Positions 33,859-43,298 of a DNA stretch of 64,000 nucleotides are shown piece after piece; position 1 is the stretch's first letter; every line of letters begins with the position of its first letter. Source of the DNA: RU20A sp042610495 (GTDB lineage Bacteria > Pseudomonadota > Alphaproteobacteria > Rhizobiales > Rhizobiaceae). The stretch covers positions 1 through 64,000 of the forward strand of contig NZ_JBHGAP010000004.1 in NCBI RefSeq assembly GCF_042610495.1. Direction: 5' to 3'. The notes under the pieces were generated by a model. That model was given only the letters and a program-made list of their open reading frames with translations. It was not told the origin of the DNA and did not search any database. Both the position numbers and the translations under genes were made by a program.

Positions 33859-35357
33859 TTACGCGCCACCTTGCAGACGAGGCCGAAACGCGGCGGTTTG
33901 GCGAAGACGTCGCCCTGGCCCTTCGGCCCGGCGACTGCCTTGCGCTCGTCGGTGATCTCGGCGCCGGAAAGTCGACCTTTGCGCGTTCCGTGATCCGCAC
34001 GATTGCCGGTGATCCCGCGCTGGAGGTGCCCAGCCCCACCTTCACGCTGGTGCAGGACTACGAGCTTTCCCTGCCGATCGCGCATTTCGACTTGTACCGC
34101 ATTGCCGATCCGGACGAGCTGGACGAGCTCGGCCTCGACGAGATGCTGGCGCGCGGCGCCTGCCTTGTCGAATGGCCCGAACGCGCCGCAGGCCGCCTGC
34201 CAGCGGGCAGCGTGACGCTGACCCTGATGCATGCGGGCGCGGGGCGGAACCTCACCATCGACGGCACCGGACCCGCGATGGACAGAATCGCGCGGACGCT
34301 CGAGCTGCGCGACTTCCTGCGGCGGCATGGTCTTGAGGCGGCGACGCGCCGGCCGCTCGGCGGTGACGCCTCGGCGCGCGGTTACAATTATGTCGATCTC
34401 GCATCCGGCGAGACGCGGATCCTGATGGATTCGCCGCGCGCCAAGCCCGGCCCGATCCTCCGGGAGGGAAAATACTACCAGCAACTCGCGCATATCGCCG
34501 AAGATGTCGTGCCTTTCGTGGCGATTTCCGGGTATCTGCGCCGGCAGGGCTTTCGCGCGCCGGACGTTCTGGCCGCCGATCTCGACCAGGGAATCCTGCT
34601 TCTCGAAGATCTCGGCACCGGTTCCATTCTCGACGCCGGTGGCGCGCCGATCGAAGGGCGCTATGCGGATGTCGCCCGCACGCTTGCCCTGCTGCATGCC
34701 GCCCCGCTCGAGGAAAACCTTCCCGTGCCGGACAGCCTCGTTCATGCCGTCCCGCCCTTTGATCGCGCTGCCATGCAGATCGAAGTCAGCTTGTTGACGG
34801 ACTGGTTCCTGCCTTGGAAAACCGGTGGCGGGGCGCGGGCCGAAGACGCCACCGAGTTCACGGCGATCTGGGACGATCTGATCGACACGATCGCCGACGG
34901 GGAACAGCATCTTCTCCTGCGCGACGTGCATTCGCCCAACATCATTTGGCAGAGTGCGCCCGACCTCAGCGACCGTGTGGGGCTTCTCGATTTTCAGGAT
35001 GCGATGATCGGGCCCACCGCTTATGACGTCGCGTCGCTGGTGCAGGATGCGCGCGTTACGATACCGGGTGACATGGGAGAGCGGTTGCTCGATGTCTATC
35101 TCGATGCCCGCCGGGACGATCACAGCTTCGATGCGGAGCGCTTCCGCCGCGACTATGCGATCATGGCAGCGCAGCGTAATTGCAAGCTGCTGGGCATCTG
35201 GGTTCGGCTGAACCAGCGCGATGGAAAGCCGGGCTACATGCGACACATGCCCCGCACGCTCGCCTATCTCGATGCCGCCACAGCGCATCCGGTTCTGGCG
35301 CCCCTGCGTGACTGGCTCGTGCGAACTGGTATTCTCGGCAGCGAATCAGATCGCTGA
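33855..35357 (+). CDS. tsaE: TsaE fused to an aminoglycoside-phosphotransferase-like sugar kinase (AmgK-like)
   Basis: A 500-residue two-domain protein. Residues 1-150 are TsaE, the ATPase of tRNA t6A synthesis: Walker A GDLGAGKSTFAR, PSPTFTLVQDYE and HFDLYRI. Residues about 155-490 are an APH-like kinase with LLRDVHSPNIIW (catalytic loop) and LLDFQDAMIGPTAYD (metal-binding Asp). This domain resembles AmgK, the anomeric kinase for N-acetylmuramate/GlcNAc in peptidoglycan recycling. A MurU-like gene follows 6 bp downstream, which supports that reading. The fusion is seen across rhizobia. Substrate of the kinase domain is inferred. Confidence 0.9.
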   Translation: MITRHLADEAETRRFGEDVALALRPGDCLALVGDLGAGKSTFARSVIRTIAGDPALEVPSPTFTLVQDYELSLPIAHFDLYRIADPDELDELGLDEMLARGACLVEWPERAAGRLPAGSVTLTLMHAGAGRNLTIDGTGPAMDRIARTLELRDFLRRHGLEAATRRPLGGDASARGYNYVDLASGETRILMDSPRAKPGPILREGKYYQQLAHIAEDVVPFVAISGYLRRQGFRAPDVLAADLDQGILLLEDLGTGSILDAGGAPIEGRYADVARTLALLHAAPLEENLPVPDSLVHAVPPFDRAAMQIEVSLLTDWFLPWKTGGGARAEDATEFTAIWDDLIDTIADGEQHLLLRDVHSPNIIWQSAPDLSDRVGLLDFQDAMIGPTAYDVASLVQDARVTIPGDMGERLLDVYLDARRDDHSFDAERFRRDYAIMAAQRNCKLLGIWVRLNQRDGKPGYMRHMPRTLAYLDAATAHPVLAPLRDWLVRTGILGSESDR

Positions 35358-35363
35358 CGAGGA

Positions 35364-36098
35364 ATGATGACGATACGCCAAGCCATGGTCCTGGCGGCCG
35401 GACTGGGAACGCGCCTGCGCCCGATAACAGACCGCATGCCAAAGCCCCTCGTTGCCGTCGGCGGCCGACCGATGATTGACCGTGTGCTCGATCTTCTGGT
35501 CGCGGCCGGTGTCGAGACCGTTGCTGTCAACGTCCATCACCATGCCGAGCAGATGGAAGCGCATCTGGCCCGGCGTCCCGCGCCCCGAATCCTGATATCG
35601 GACGAGCGCGCCGAACTGATGAACTCGGGCGGCGGGCTGGCGAAGGGTCTCAGGCTGCTGGAGCCGGGGCCCGTTCTCGTGATGAACGCGGATCTGTTCT
35701 GGGTGGGCGAAGCCGTCGGCATGCCCTCGAATCTCGCGCGGCTGGCCGAAGCCTTTGATCCTGACGGCATGGACATGATGCTGCTCTGCGTGCCGCTGGA
35801 GCGCACGACGGGCCACAATGGCAAGAAAGACTTTGCACTCGGCCCTGACGGGCGGCTGACTCGCTATTGCGAGGGTATGGCCAATCCCGTGGTCTATGCC
35901 GGCGCCCTCGCTCTGTCGTCGCAACTCTTGGATGACGCACCTGACACAGCCTTCAATCTCAACATCTACTTTGATCGCGCTGCTGCTGCGGGTCGGCTTC
36001 ATGGTCTTTTGATGACCGGCGAATGGATCACGGTGGGCACGCCCGAAGCGATCGCCGAGGCAGAAACGACAATCGCGCGCGTTGAGGCTCTCGCATGA
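35364..36098 (+). CDS. murU: MurU-like sugar-1-phosphate nucleotidyltransferase
   Basis: A 244-residue nucleotidyltransferase. MVLAAGLGTRLRPITDRMPKP is the nucleotide-binding signature, and VLVMNADLFWVGEA holds the metal-binding Asp. In Pseudomonas MurU makes UDP-MurNAc from MurNAc-1-phosphate made by AmgK, bypassing de novo synthesis. The preceding AmgK-like domain makes that role likely here. It overlaps the addB start by 4 bp (ATGA). Confidence 0.82.
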   Translation: MMTIRQAMVLAAGLGTRLRPITDRMPKPLVAVGGRPMIDRVLDLLVAAGVETVAVNVHHHAEQMEAHLARRPAPRILISDERAELMNSGGGLAKGLRLLEPGPVLVMNADLFWVGEAVGMPSNLARLAEAFDPDGMDMMLLCVPLERTTGHNGKKDFALGPDGRLTRYCEGMANPVVYAGALALSSQLLDDAPDTAFNLNIYFDRAAAAGRLHGLLMTGEWITVGTPEAIAEAETTIARVEALA

Positions 36099-39000
36099 CG
36101 AGCGCGGGTGCGGGCGCCATCTTTACGATCCCGCCAGGTCTCCCGTTTCTCAAGACTTTCGCCGCTCGACTGCTTGACGGCTCCATCCTGCCGGACTTCG
36201 TGTACGATCCGGCCCGGCCGCTCGATCTGGCCGAAGCAACCATTTTCCTGCCGACCCGGCGCGCGGTGCGCGTGCTGCGTTCGGAGTTCGTCGACCTGCT
36301 TGGCGGACGCTCTGCCATCCTGCCGACCATCCGCGCGCTTGGCGAAACGGATGACGATGCCGGCTATTTTGACGCCGACCTTCCCGACACCTTCGACCTT
36401 GCCCCGCCGATCGGCGGTGCAACACGCCTGATCGAGCTGGCGCGCCTGATCCTTGCATGGCGAAATTCGCTACCAAGCCGGATTCTCGACATTCACGATG
36501 AAAGCCCGCTGATCGCACCCGTCAGCCCCGCCGACGCCCTGTGGCTCGCCAAGGATCTGGTCGCGCTCATCGACGCCATGGAAACCGAACGCTGCGACTG
36601 GCAGGCACTCGACACGCTCGACGCCGCCGATCATGCGACCTGGTGGCAGCTCACCCTGGAGTTCCTGAAGATCGCGCATGTCTACTGGCCGGAGCGCCTG
36701 AAGGAGCTGAACCGCTCGTCGCCCGCCGCCCACCGGAATGCCATTCTCTCTGTCGAGGTGAAGCGGATTGCAGCCGGGCGCATGACGGGGCCGGTCATCG
36801 TGGCGGGCTCTACGGGCTCGATCCCCGCGACAGCCGACATGATTGCCGCCATCCTGCGCTGCGACCGCGGCGCCGTCGTTCTTCCCGGTCTTGATCAGGA
36901 TATGGAGGACACCGAGTGGCTGATGCTGATCGCGGCTCCCTTGGCACCGCCGGGCTCCTCAGCACGACAGATCGGCGAGCGCAGCCATCCGCAATACGGC
37001 CTTGCCAGGCTCATCCATCGCCTCGGCGTTTCCCGCACGGACGTGGTGGCGCTCGATGCGCCACCCCCGAACCTCGACCAGCGCCGCCGGATCCTGTCGC
37101 AAGCCATGTTGCCGGTCGATGCCACGGATCGCTGGAGCGCGCTGCGCGCCGGTCTCGAGCAGCGATCCGTTGCCTCAGCCTTCGCCGATGTTTCTCTCGT
37201 GGAACTGGGAAACGAGCGCGAAGAGGCGCTGGTCATTGCCATGGCGCTGCGGCTTGCGCTGGAAGAGGGCGAGGACCGTCGCGCGGCGCTGATCACACCT
37301 GACCGCGACCTCGCCCGGCGCGTTGCGGGCGAATTGAAGCGGTTTGGCATCGATGCCGACGATTCCGGTGGTCGTCCACTGGTGCTGGCCGAGCCAGGCA
37401 GCCTGATCCGCCTCGTTACCGATCTCGTGCTGCGCCGAAGGGATCGTGCCGGCCTCGCTGCCCTTCTCAAGCACCCGCTTTGCCGCCTTGGCCGTGATGA
37501 CGAGGCGTTCCGGCGGGCGGCCGATGCGCTCGAACGGCTGGCGCTGCGCAATCGTCGTGGCCTGCTTTCGCTTGGTGAGCTTGGCCGGGCGGTCATGGAG
37601 GCTATCGCCGCCCACAAGAGGGATACCCATCCGCCCGCCTGGCGGCAGGGCCTTGACGACGAGGACTGCGTTGCCGCCCATGCGCTGGCGGAGGCCTTGT
37701 CTGCTGCGTTGAGCCCCCTTGCATCCGGGCCAGAACATCGCACCCTTGGGGATTGGTCCGTCGCGACAGGCGAGGTGCTCGAGGCGCTTGCCACCGATCC
37801 CATGACCGGGCTGACGCCGCTTTGGGGCTCGGAAGCCGGTGAAGAGCTTGCCAATTTGCTGCGCGAGATCTTCGAGACAGACGGCACGCTGGAAGCGGAT
37901 GCGACCCAGTGGGCGGATGCGCTTGACGCTCTGCTGGCCGGCGTCATGGTAAAGCCGCGCTCCATGCGCGATCCGCATGTCTTTATCTTCGGCGCGCTGG
38001 AATCCCGTCTCCAGGACGCAGACCTGATTGTGCTCGGAGGGCTGAACGAGGGCGCGTGGCCCGGGCAGACGCGCAATGATCCCTTCCTCTCGCGCGTCAT
38101 GAAAGCGGCGATTGGCCTTGAGCCGCCGGAGCGGCGTATCGGCCAGCTCGCCCATGATTTCGTCATGGCGGCCGGCGCGCCAAGGCTGATGATGACCCGC
38201 TCGCTGCGCAGCGGATCGGCACCAACAGTGGCCTCGCGGTGGCTGCAACGGCTGATCGCGGTTGGCGGCGAAGAGCTGGAGCACCAGCTGCTTGCCAATG
38301 GCGCCCGCTGGCGTGCATGGGCAACGGTGCTCGACGAACGACCGCCACAGGAACCTGCCGAACGCCCACAACCGCGTCCGGCAGCCGATCTCCAACCGCC
38401 AAGTTTCAGCTTCAGTGAAGTCGCGACACTGCGCCGCGACCCCTATGCCGTCTACGCCCGCCGCATTCTGCGGCTTCACCCGATCGATCCCTTTGCCGAC
38501 GAACCGGATGCACGCGAACGCGGCGTTCTCTATCACGCCGTCTTCGACCGTGCCGTTCGCGAACAGATCGACGGCAGCCAGCCGGATGCGCGGCTGCAGC
38601 TTTCGGCCATCATTGAAGCCGCGATCGTGGAGGCGGCCTTGCCGCCCCATCTTGAGGATCTCTGGCGGGAGCGGCTGCGCGCCGTTGGCGATTCATTCCT
38701 CGACTGGCAGGCGAAGCGGGCCGGCAGCGTCGAACGCAGCCTGACGGAGGTGCGCGCCCGCTTTGACCTCGGCGCAGCCGGAGTCGCGATCACCGGCGTT
38801 GCCGACCGCATCGATCTTTTGCCGGATGGACGCGTCGACCTCATCGACTACAAGACCGGTTCGTCGCCGTCGAAGAAGGAGGCGCAGAGCCTGCTTGATC
38901 CGCAGCTGCCGCTGGAAGCAGCCGCCGTGGAGGCGGGCGGCTTTCGCGGGGTGGGGTCTCGCCGCGCACGTTCGCTCTACTATGTCCGGCTAAAACCCGG

Positions 39001-39262
39001 CGCGCGTTTCGAGGTGGAGCGGATCGACAGCGACCCCGGCCTCAGCCGCAGCGGCGAGCCTTTGCCGACAACAGAGGATCTTGCCAGCGATTCGCTCGCC
39101 GAACTTCGGCGTTTCGTTCTGGCGCTGCGCTCCGGCAAGGTCGGCTATGCCTCGCGTCTCGTCGTGCAGATGCAGAGTGACCAGAGCGGTCCCTATGACC
39201 ATCTCGCCCGTGTCGCGGAATGGTCGACGGCGGAGCCCGGGGAGGGCGGCGGCGATGAGTGA
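36095..39262 (+). CDS. addB: AddB subunit of the AddAB helicase-nuclease
   Basis: A 1055-residue alphaproteobacterial AddB, part of the complex that resects double-strand breaks and loads RecA. The N terminus has the degenerate helicase region (ATIFLPTRRAVRVLRSEF). The middle carries LGGLNEGAWPGQTRNDPFLSR and PERRIGQLAHDF, typical of AddB. The C-terminal nuclease domain has RIDLLPDGRVDLIDYKTG, giving the D...DYK motif. It starts inside murU and ends overlapping addA by 8 bp, so translation is coupled. Confidence 0.95.
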   Translation: MTSAGAGAIFTIPPGLPFLKTFAARLLDGSILPDFVYDPARPLDLAEATIFLPTRRAVRVLRSEFVDLLGGRSAILPTIRALGETDDDAGYFDADLPDTFDLAPPIGGATRLIELARLILAWRNSLPSRILDIHDESPLIAPVSPADALWLAKDLVALIDAMETERCDWQALDTLDAADHATWWQLTLEFLKIAHVYWPERLKELNRSSPAAHRNAILSVEVKRIAAGRMTGPVIVAGSTGSIPATADMIAAILRCDRGAVVLPGLDQDMEDTEWLMLIAAPLAPPGSSARQIGERSHPQYGLARLIHRLGVSRTDVVALDAPPPNLDQRRRILSQAMLPVDATDRWSALRAGLEQRSVASAFADVSLVELGNEREEALVIAMALRLALEEGEDRRAALITPDRDLARRVAGELKRFGIDADDSGGRPLVLAEPGSLIRLVTDLVLRRRDRAGLAALLKHPLCRLGRDDEAFRRAADALERLALRNRRGLLSLGELGRAVMEAIAAHKRDTHPPAWRQGLDDEDCVAAHALAEALSAALSPLASGPEHRTLGDWSVATGEVLEALATDPMTGLTPLWGSEAGEELANLLREIFETDGTLEADATQWADALDALLAGVMVKPRSMRDPHVFIFGALESRLQDADLIVLGGLNEGAWPGQTRNDPFLSRVMKAAIGLEPPERRIGQLAHDFVMAAGAPRLMMTRSLRSGSAPTVASRWLQRLIAVGGEELEHQLLANGARWRAWATVLDERPPQEPAERPQPRPAADLQPPSFSFSEVATLRRDPYAVYARRILRLHPIDPFADEPDARERGVLYHAVFDRAVREQIDGSQPDARLQLSAIIEAAIVEAALPPHLEDLWRERLRAVGDSFLDWQAKRAGSVERSLTEVRARFDLGAAGVAITGVADRIDLLPDGRVDLIDYKTGSSPSKKEAQSLLDPQLPLEAAAVEAGGFRGVGSRRARSLYYVRLKPGARFEVERIDSDPGLSRSGEPLPTTEDLASDSLAELRRFVLALRSGKVGYASRLVVQMQSDQSGPYDHLARVAEWSTAEPGEGGGDE

Positions 39263-42200
39263 GACGCTGACCGGAACGGGACGGATGCTGCCAAAGGATT
39301 GGCTGGACTGGACGAGCACGCAGCAGGGCCTTGCCTCCGATCCGGGGCGTTCCGCCTGGGTGTCGGCGAATGCGGGATCGGGCAAGACCCATGTCCTGAC
39401 GCAGCGCGTCATTCGCCTGCTTCTCGCCGGCTGCCGTCCCTCGGCCATTCTGTGCCTGACCTATACCAAGGCCGCCGCCTCCGAAATGTCGAACCGCGTC
39501 TTCGAGCGGCTGGCGGAATGGGCGATCCTCGACGATAAGGAGCTATCGCGCCGCATCGAGGAGATCGAGCGAAAGAGGCCGGATGCAATCCAGTTGAAGG
39601 AGGCGCGGCGGCTGTTTGCACGGGCGCTGGAAACGCCTGGTGGCTTGAAGATCCAGACGATCCACGCGTTTTGCGAGGCGCTGCTGCACCAGTTTCCACT
39701 GGAAGCCAATGTCGCCGGGCATTTCTCGGTGCTGGACGACCGCGCCGCCGCCGAGTTGATGGAGGAGGCGCGGCGCAGCCTGCTTCTCGCCGGCTCCCGC
39801 CGCCGCGGCGGCCCGCTCGCGGCCGTTTTTGCCGACGTCATAGCGCTTGCCGACGAGCCGGGTCTGGAAAAGCTGCTGCAATCCTTCGTCGGGCAACGAA
39901 CCGCACTTTCGGAATTTCTGACCTATGCCGAGCGCCATGGTGGCATTGATGTGGCCGTCTGCGCTGCTCTCGGCATCATGCACGGAGAAAGCGAAGAGAG
40001 CGTCGTTGCAACAACCCTTGCCGATCCCGAGCTTCTGCCACACCGGATCGAGGCGATAATCGCGCTTGCGCTCGAGCACGGCGGCAAGAAGCCACAGGAG
40101 ACAGCCGCCACGCTCCAAGCCGCCCTTGCCATCCAGGCCGGACGAGCGCGCTTTGACGCACTGCTCACCGCCTTCGCCAAGGATGACGGCGAGCCCCGCG
40201 CCAATGGCAGCTTCGTCGCCAAGCCGATGGAGAAAGCGGATCCGGCGCTTTGCGCAGCCTTTCTCGCTTTGCGCGACCGCTTCGCTGCTGCGGGACAACG
40301 GCTTTCGTTGCTGGCGCTCGCTGCGGCGACCATGGCGGCGCTTCGGCTCGGCAGCCATCTGATCTCCGATTATGAGCGGCTGAAGAAGCATCGCGGCCTT
40401 CTCGACTTCGAAGACCTCGTCAATCGTGCCCGCACGCTGCTGACGCGCAGCCATATTCATGCGTGGGTGCACTACAAGCTCGACCAGGGCATCGACCACG
40501 TCCTGGTCGATGAAGCGCAGGATACGAGCCCAAGGCAGTGGGAAATCATCCGGTCGCTGACGGACGAGTTCTTCTCCGGTGCCAGCCAGCGCGCCGCCGA
40601 TCGCACGCTTTTCGTGGTCGGCGACGAAAAGCAGTCCATTTACTCCTTCCAGGGCGCGCGTCCCGAGCGGTTTTCGGCCGAGCGCGGCGATGTGGCCGCG
40701 CAGATCGAGGCGGCCGGCGGCGCCTTCAGCCCGATCCGGCTGCAACTTTCCTTTCGCTCGACGGAAGCGGTCTTGAGCGCCGTGGACACCGTCTTCGCCG
40801 ATCCCGCAAATGCGCGGGGACTAGCGGCCCTGAACGAGCCCGTGGTGCACGCCTCCAACCGTATCGGCCAACCGGGTGTGGTGGAGGTCTGGGACCAGCT
40901 GGTGCCGGCACCGGGCGAAAGCGAAGCGGACTGGACGGCCGCTTTCGACGCGGCACCCGAGACAGCGCCCGTCAATGTGCTGGCCCGACGGGTTGCGACG
41001 ATGGTGGCCAGCTGGATCGGTCGCGAAACAGTTGCGGTCAAGGGCGTCACCCGACTCATGGAGCCAGGCGACATCATCGTTCTCGTGCGCAAGCGTGATG
41101 CCTTCGTCGCTGCGCTGACCCGCGCGCTGAAACGTTCCGACCGGGCCATTCCAGTGGCGGGAGCCGACCGACTGGTGCTGACGGGACATATTGCCGTGCA
41201 GGATCTGGTGGCGCTCGGTCGTTTCGCGCTGTTGCCCGCCGACGACCTTTCGCTTGCGGCCCTCCTGAAAAGTCCGCTCTTCAACGTCTCGGAGGAGCAA
41301 CTGGCGCAGATCGCCACAACGCGCGGCGAAGGGGTCAGTCTCTGGCAGCAGCTGGCAACCATGGCGGCAGCCGATCAGGGCCTGGAAGCGATATGGCAGC
41401 GGCTTTCGGCCCTGATCGGCGAGGCGCGACGCTGCACCCCTTACGACTTCTTTGCCCGGATTCTTGGACCGCTCGGCGGACGTGCGGCCTTCCTTGCCCG
41501 GCTTGGGTCAGAGGCAAGCGACGTGCTGGACGAATTCCTGGCTTTCGCGCTCGTTGCTGAAAAGAGCCTCCCGGCCAGTCTCCAGCTTTTCCTCTCCACT
41601 TTGGAGCATGAGGCCCCGACAGTGAAGCGAGAGCTCGACAAGGGGCGCAATGAAGTCCGCATCATGACCGTGCATGCCGCCAAGGGACTGGAAGCGCCTG
41701 TCGTGTTTCTGGTCGATAGCGGCGCACAGGTGATGAGCAGCCAGCACGCACCGGCCTTGCGGCTCTTTCCCTCGGGCGATGGGCCGGAGGCACCGGCCGT
41801 GCCGATCTGGCAAGCTCCTGGCCTCAAGCATGCCATCCTCGGTGCGGATCGTGAGCGGTTGAAGGATGCGGCCGAACAGGAGTATCGCCGGCTTCTCTAC
41901 GTGGGAATGACGCGGGCGGCGGACCGGCTGATCGTCTGCGGCTATCGCGGCAAGCGTGAGTTTGCCGACTTGTGGCACCAGATGGTCCGCGAGGCGCTTG
42001 CGGCGGACGGACGGTCCACGCCGACAACGTTTACGGCGGGAAGCGAGAGCTGGGAGGGGTTGCGCTGGATGGCTGCGCCATTTGCAGCAGCGCCGACACT
42101 GGGGGAACCAAAGTCATCTGTCAGTCAGGACACGGCAACCCTTCCGACCGCCTTCTTCCGCCCGCCGCCACCACGCACACGACTGCCGAGGCCACTTGCC

Positions 42201-42812
42201 CCCTCTGGCGCCGGAATTGCCGTCGATGCCGGCCATGAGCCACCGGTCGTGGCATCCTCGCTCTTTTCCAAGGCCAGCAACAGTGGTGGTGCCAGCCTGC
42301 TGCGCGGTGCGACCCTGCATCGTCTCCTCCAGACCTTGCCGGACATCGCTCGAGACGAGCGGCCGGCAGCGGCGGCACGCTATCTGGAGCGCGCCGTGCC
42401 GCATTGGCCTGCCGGCGTGCGGCAGCGCACGGCAGAACAGGTGCTGGCGGTCCTCGACGATCCCGCCATGGACGGGCTCTTTGCCGCGGGCAGCCGGGCG
42501 GAAGTCTCGGTCATCGGGACCTTGCGGCTCGGGCGGCGCGATTATGCGGTGTCCGGACGTCTGGACCGTCTGGCCGTTCAGGACAATCGCGTCATCATCG
42601 CCGACTTCAAGACGAACCGTGATATTCCGGACACCGAAGCGGACATTTCGCCCGGCTATGTCGCGCAGCTCGCCATCTACCGGGAAATCCTGGCTCCGCT
42701 TTATCCGGACAAGACGATCGAATGCCTGCTGGTCTACACAGGCGGACCGCGACATTTCCGGCTTTCCGAGGCGTCTCTCCAGCGCAGTCTTGATGGTCTG
42801 GCGACAAAGTGA
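39255..42812 (+). CDS. addA: AddA subunit of the AddAB helicase-nuclease
   Basis: A 1185-residue UvrD-like helicase with a C-terminal nuclease. Motifs in order: SANAGSGKTHVL (Walker A), CLTYTKAAASEM, VLVDEAQDTSPRQWEII (Walker B), FVVGDEKQSIYSFQGA, MTVHAAKGLEAPVVFLVD, LYVGMTRAADRLIVCGYRG, and nuclease VIIADFKTNRDIPD. The ATG at 39255 overlaps the end of addB and matches the family N terminus; a longer open frame upstream lies within addB and is not used. Confidence 0.97.
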   Translation: MSETLTGTGRMLPKDWLDWTSTQQGLASDPGRSAWVSANAGSGKTHVLTQRVIRLLLAGCRPSAILCLTYTKAAASEMSNRVFERLAEWAILDDKELSRRIEEIERKRPDAIQLKEARRLFARALETPGGLKIQTIHAFCEALLHQFPLEANVAGHFSVLDDRAAAELMEEARRSLLLAGSRRRGGPLAAVFADVIALADEPGLEKLLQSFVGQRTALSEFLTYAERHGGIDVAVCAALGIMHGESEESVVATTLADPELLPHRIEAIIALALEHGGKKPQETAATLQAALAIQAGRARFDALLTAFAKDDGEPRANGSFVAKPMEKADPALCAAFLALRDRFAAAGQRLSLLALAAATMAALRLGSHLISDYERLKKHRGLLDFEDLVNRARTLLTRSHIHAWVHYKLDQGIDHVLVDEAQDTSPRQWEIIRSLTDEFFSGASQRAADRTLFVVGDEKQSIYSFQGARPERFSAERGDVAAQIEAAGGAFSPIRLQLSFRSTEAVLSAVDTVFADPANARGLAALNEPVVHASNRIGQPGVVEVWDQLVPAPGESEADWTAAFDAAPETAPVNVLARRVATMVASWIGRETVAVKGVTRLMEPGDIIVLVRKRDAFVAALTRALKRSDRAIPVAGADRLVLTGHIAVQDLVALGRFALLPADDLSLAALLKSPLFNVSEEQLAQIATTRGEGVSLWQQLATMAAADQGLEAIWQRLSALIGEARRCTPYDFFARILGPLGGRAAFLARLGSEASDVLDEFLAFALVAEKSLPASLQLFLSTLEHEAPTVKRELDKGRNEVRIMTVHAAKGLEAPVVFLVDSGAQVMSSQHAPALRLFPSGDGPEAPAVPIWQAPGLKHAILGADRERLKDAAEQEYRRLLYVGMTRAADRLIVCGYRGKREFADLWHQMVREALAADGRSTPTTFTAGSESWEGLRWMAAPFAAAPTLGEPKSSVSQDTATLPTAFFRPPPPRTRLPRPLAPSGAGIAVDAGHEPPVVASSLFSKASNSGGASLLRGATLHRLLQTLPDIARDERPAAAARYLERAVPHWPAGVRQRTAEQVLAVLDDPAMDGLFAAGSRAEVSVIGTLRLGRRDYAVSGRLDRLAVQDNRVIIADFKTNRDIPDTEADISPGYVAQLAIYREILAPLYPDKTIECLLVYTGGPRHFRLSEASLQRSLDGLATK

Positions 42813-42912
42813 GATAGACAGATTGAATTTCGACCGGCGGGGCATCACATGAAAGCCACGTCACCGAATAGACGCCGGACCCGCCGGCGGACGCGAGATC
42901 AAGGAGCGCATC

Positions 42913-43233
42913 ATGGCCACCGTGAAAGTCGACAAGAACAATTTCCAGGAAGAAGTGCTGAACGCGGCCGAGCCGGTTGTGGTGGACTTCTGGGCCGAAT
43001 GGTGCGGCCCTTGCAAGATGATCGCGCCGAGCCTTGAGGAAATCTCCTCGGAGTTGGCCGGCAAGGTGAAGGTTGCAAAGCTTAACATTGACGAGAACCC
43101 GGAACTGGCAGCCCAGTATGGTGTTCGGTCCATCCCGACGCTTGCCGTCTTCAAGGGTGGTGAAGTTTCCGACGTAAAGGTCGGCGCGCTGCCGAAGACC
43201 GCGCTGAGCTCCTGGATTGCCGGCGCCGCCTGA
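42913..43233 (+). CDS. trxA: Thioredoxin
   Basis: A 106-residue thioredoxin with the redox site WCGPC at residues 30-34 (FWAEWCGPCKM) and the cis-proline loop VRSIPTLAVFKGG. It lies 100 bp after addA and has AAGGAGCG before its ATG, so it probably has its own promoter. It ends at a strong hairpin shared with the convergent folC. Confidence 0.98.
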   Translation: MATVKVDKNNFQEEVLNAAEPVVVDFWAEWCGPCKMIAPSLEEISSELAGKVKVAKLNIDENPELAAQYGVRSIPTLAVFKGGEVSDVKVGALPKTALSSWIAGAA

Positions 43234-43260
43234 TCGTCCTTCGTCAGACTGACGAGACCA

Positions 43261-43286
43261 CGCCCGGCCTTACCGCCGGGCGTTTT
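43261..43286. terminator. Bidirectional terminator between trxA and folC
   Basis: CGCCCGGC-CTTACC-GCCGGGCG, 8-bp perfect stem, followed by TTTTC on the plus strand. It lies between the convergent stops, so it may end both transcripts; the T run serves trxA best. Confidence 0.8.
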
Positions 43287-43298
43287 CGTATGATGACG

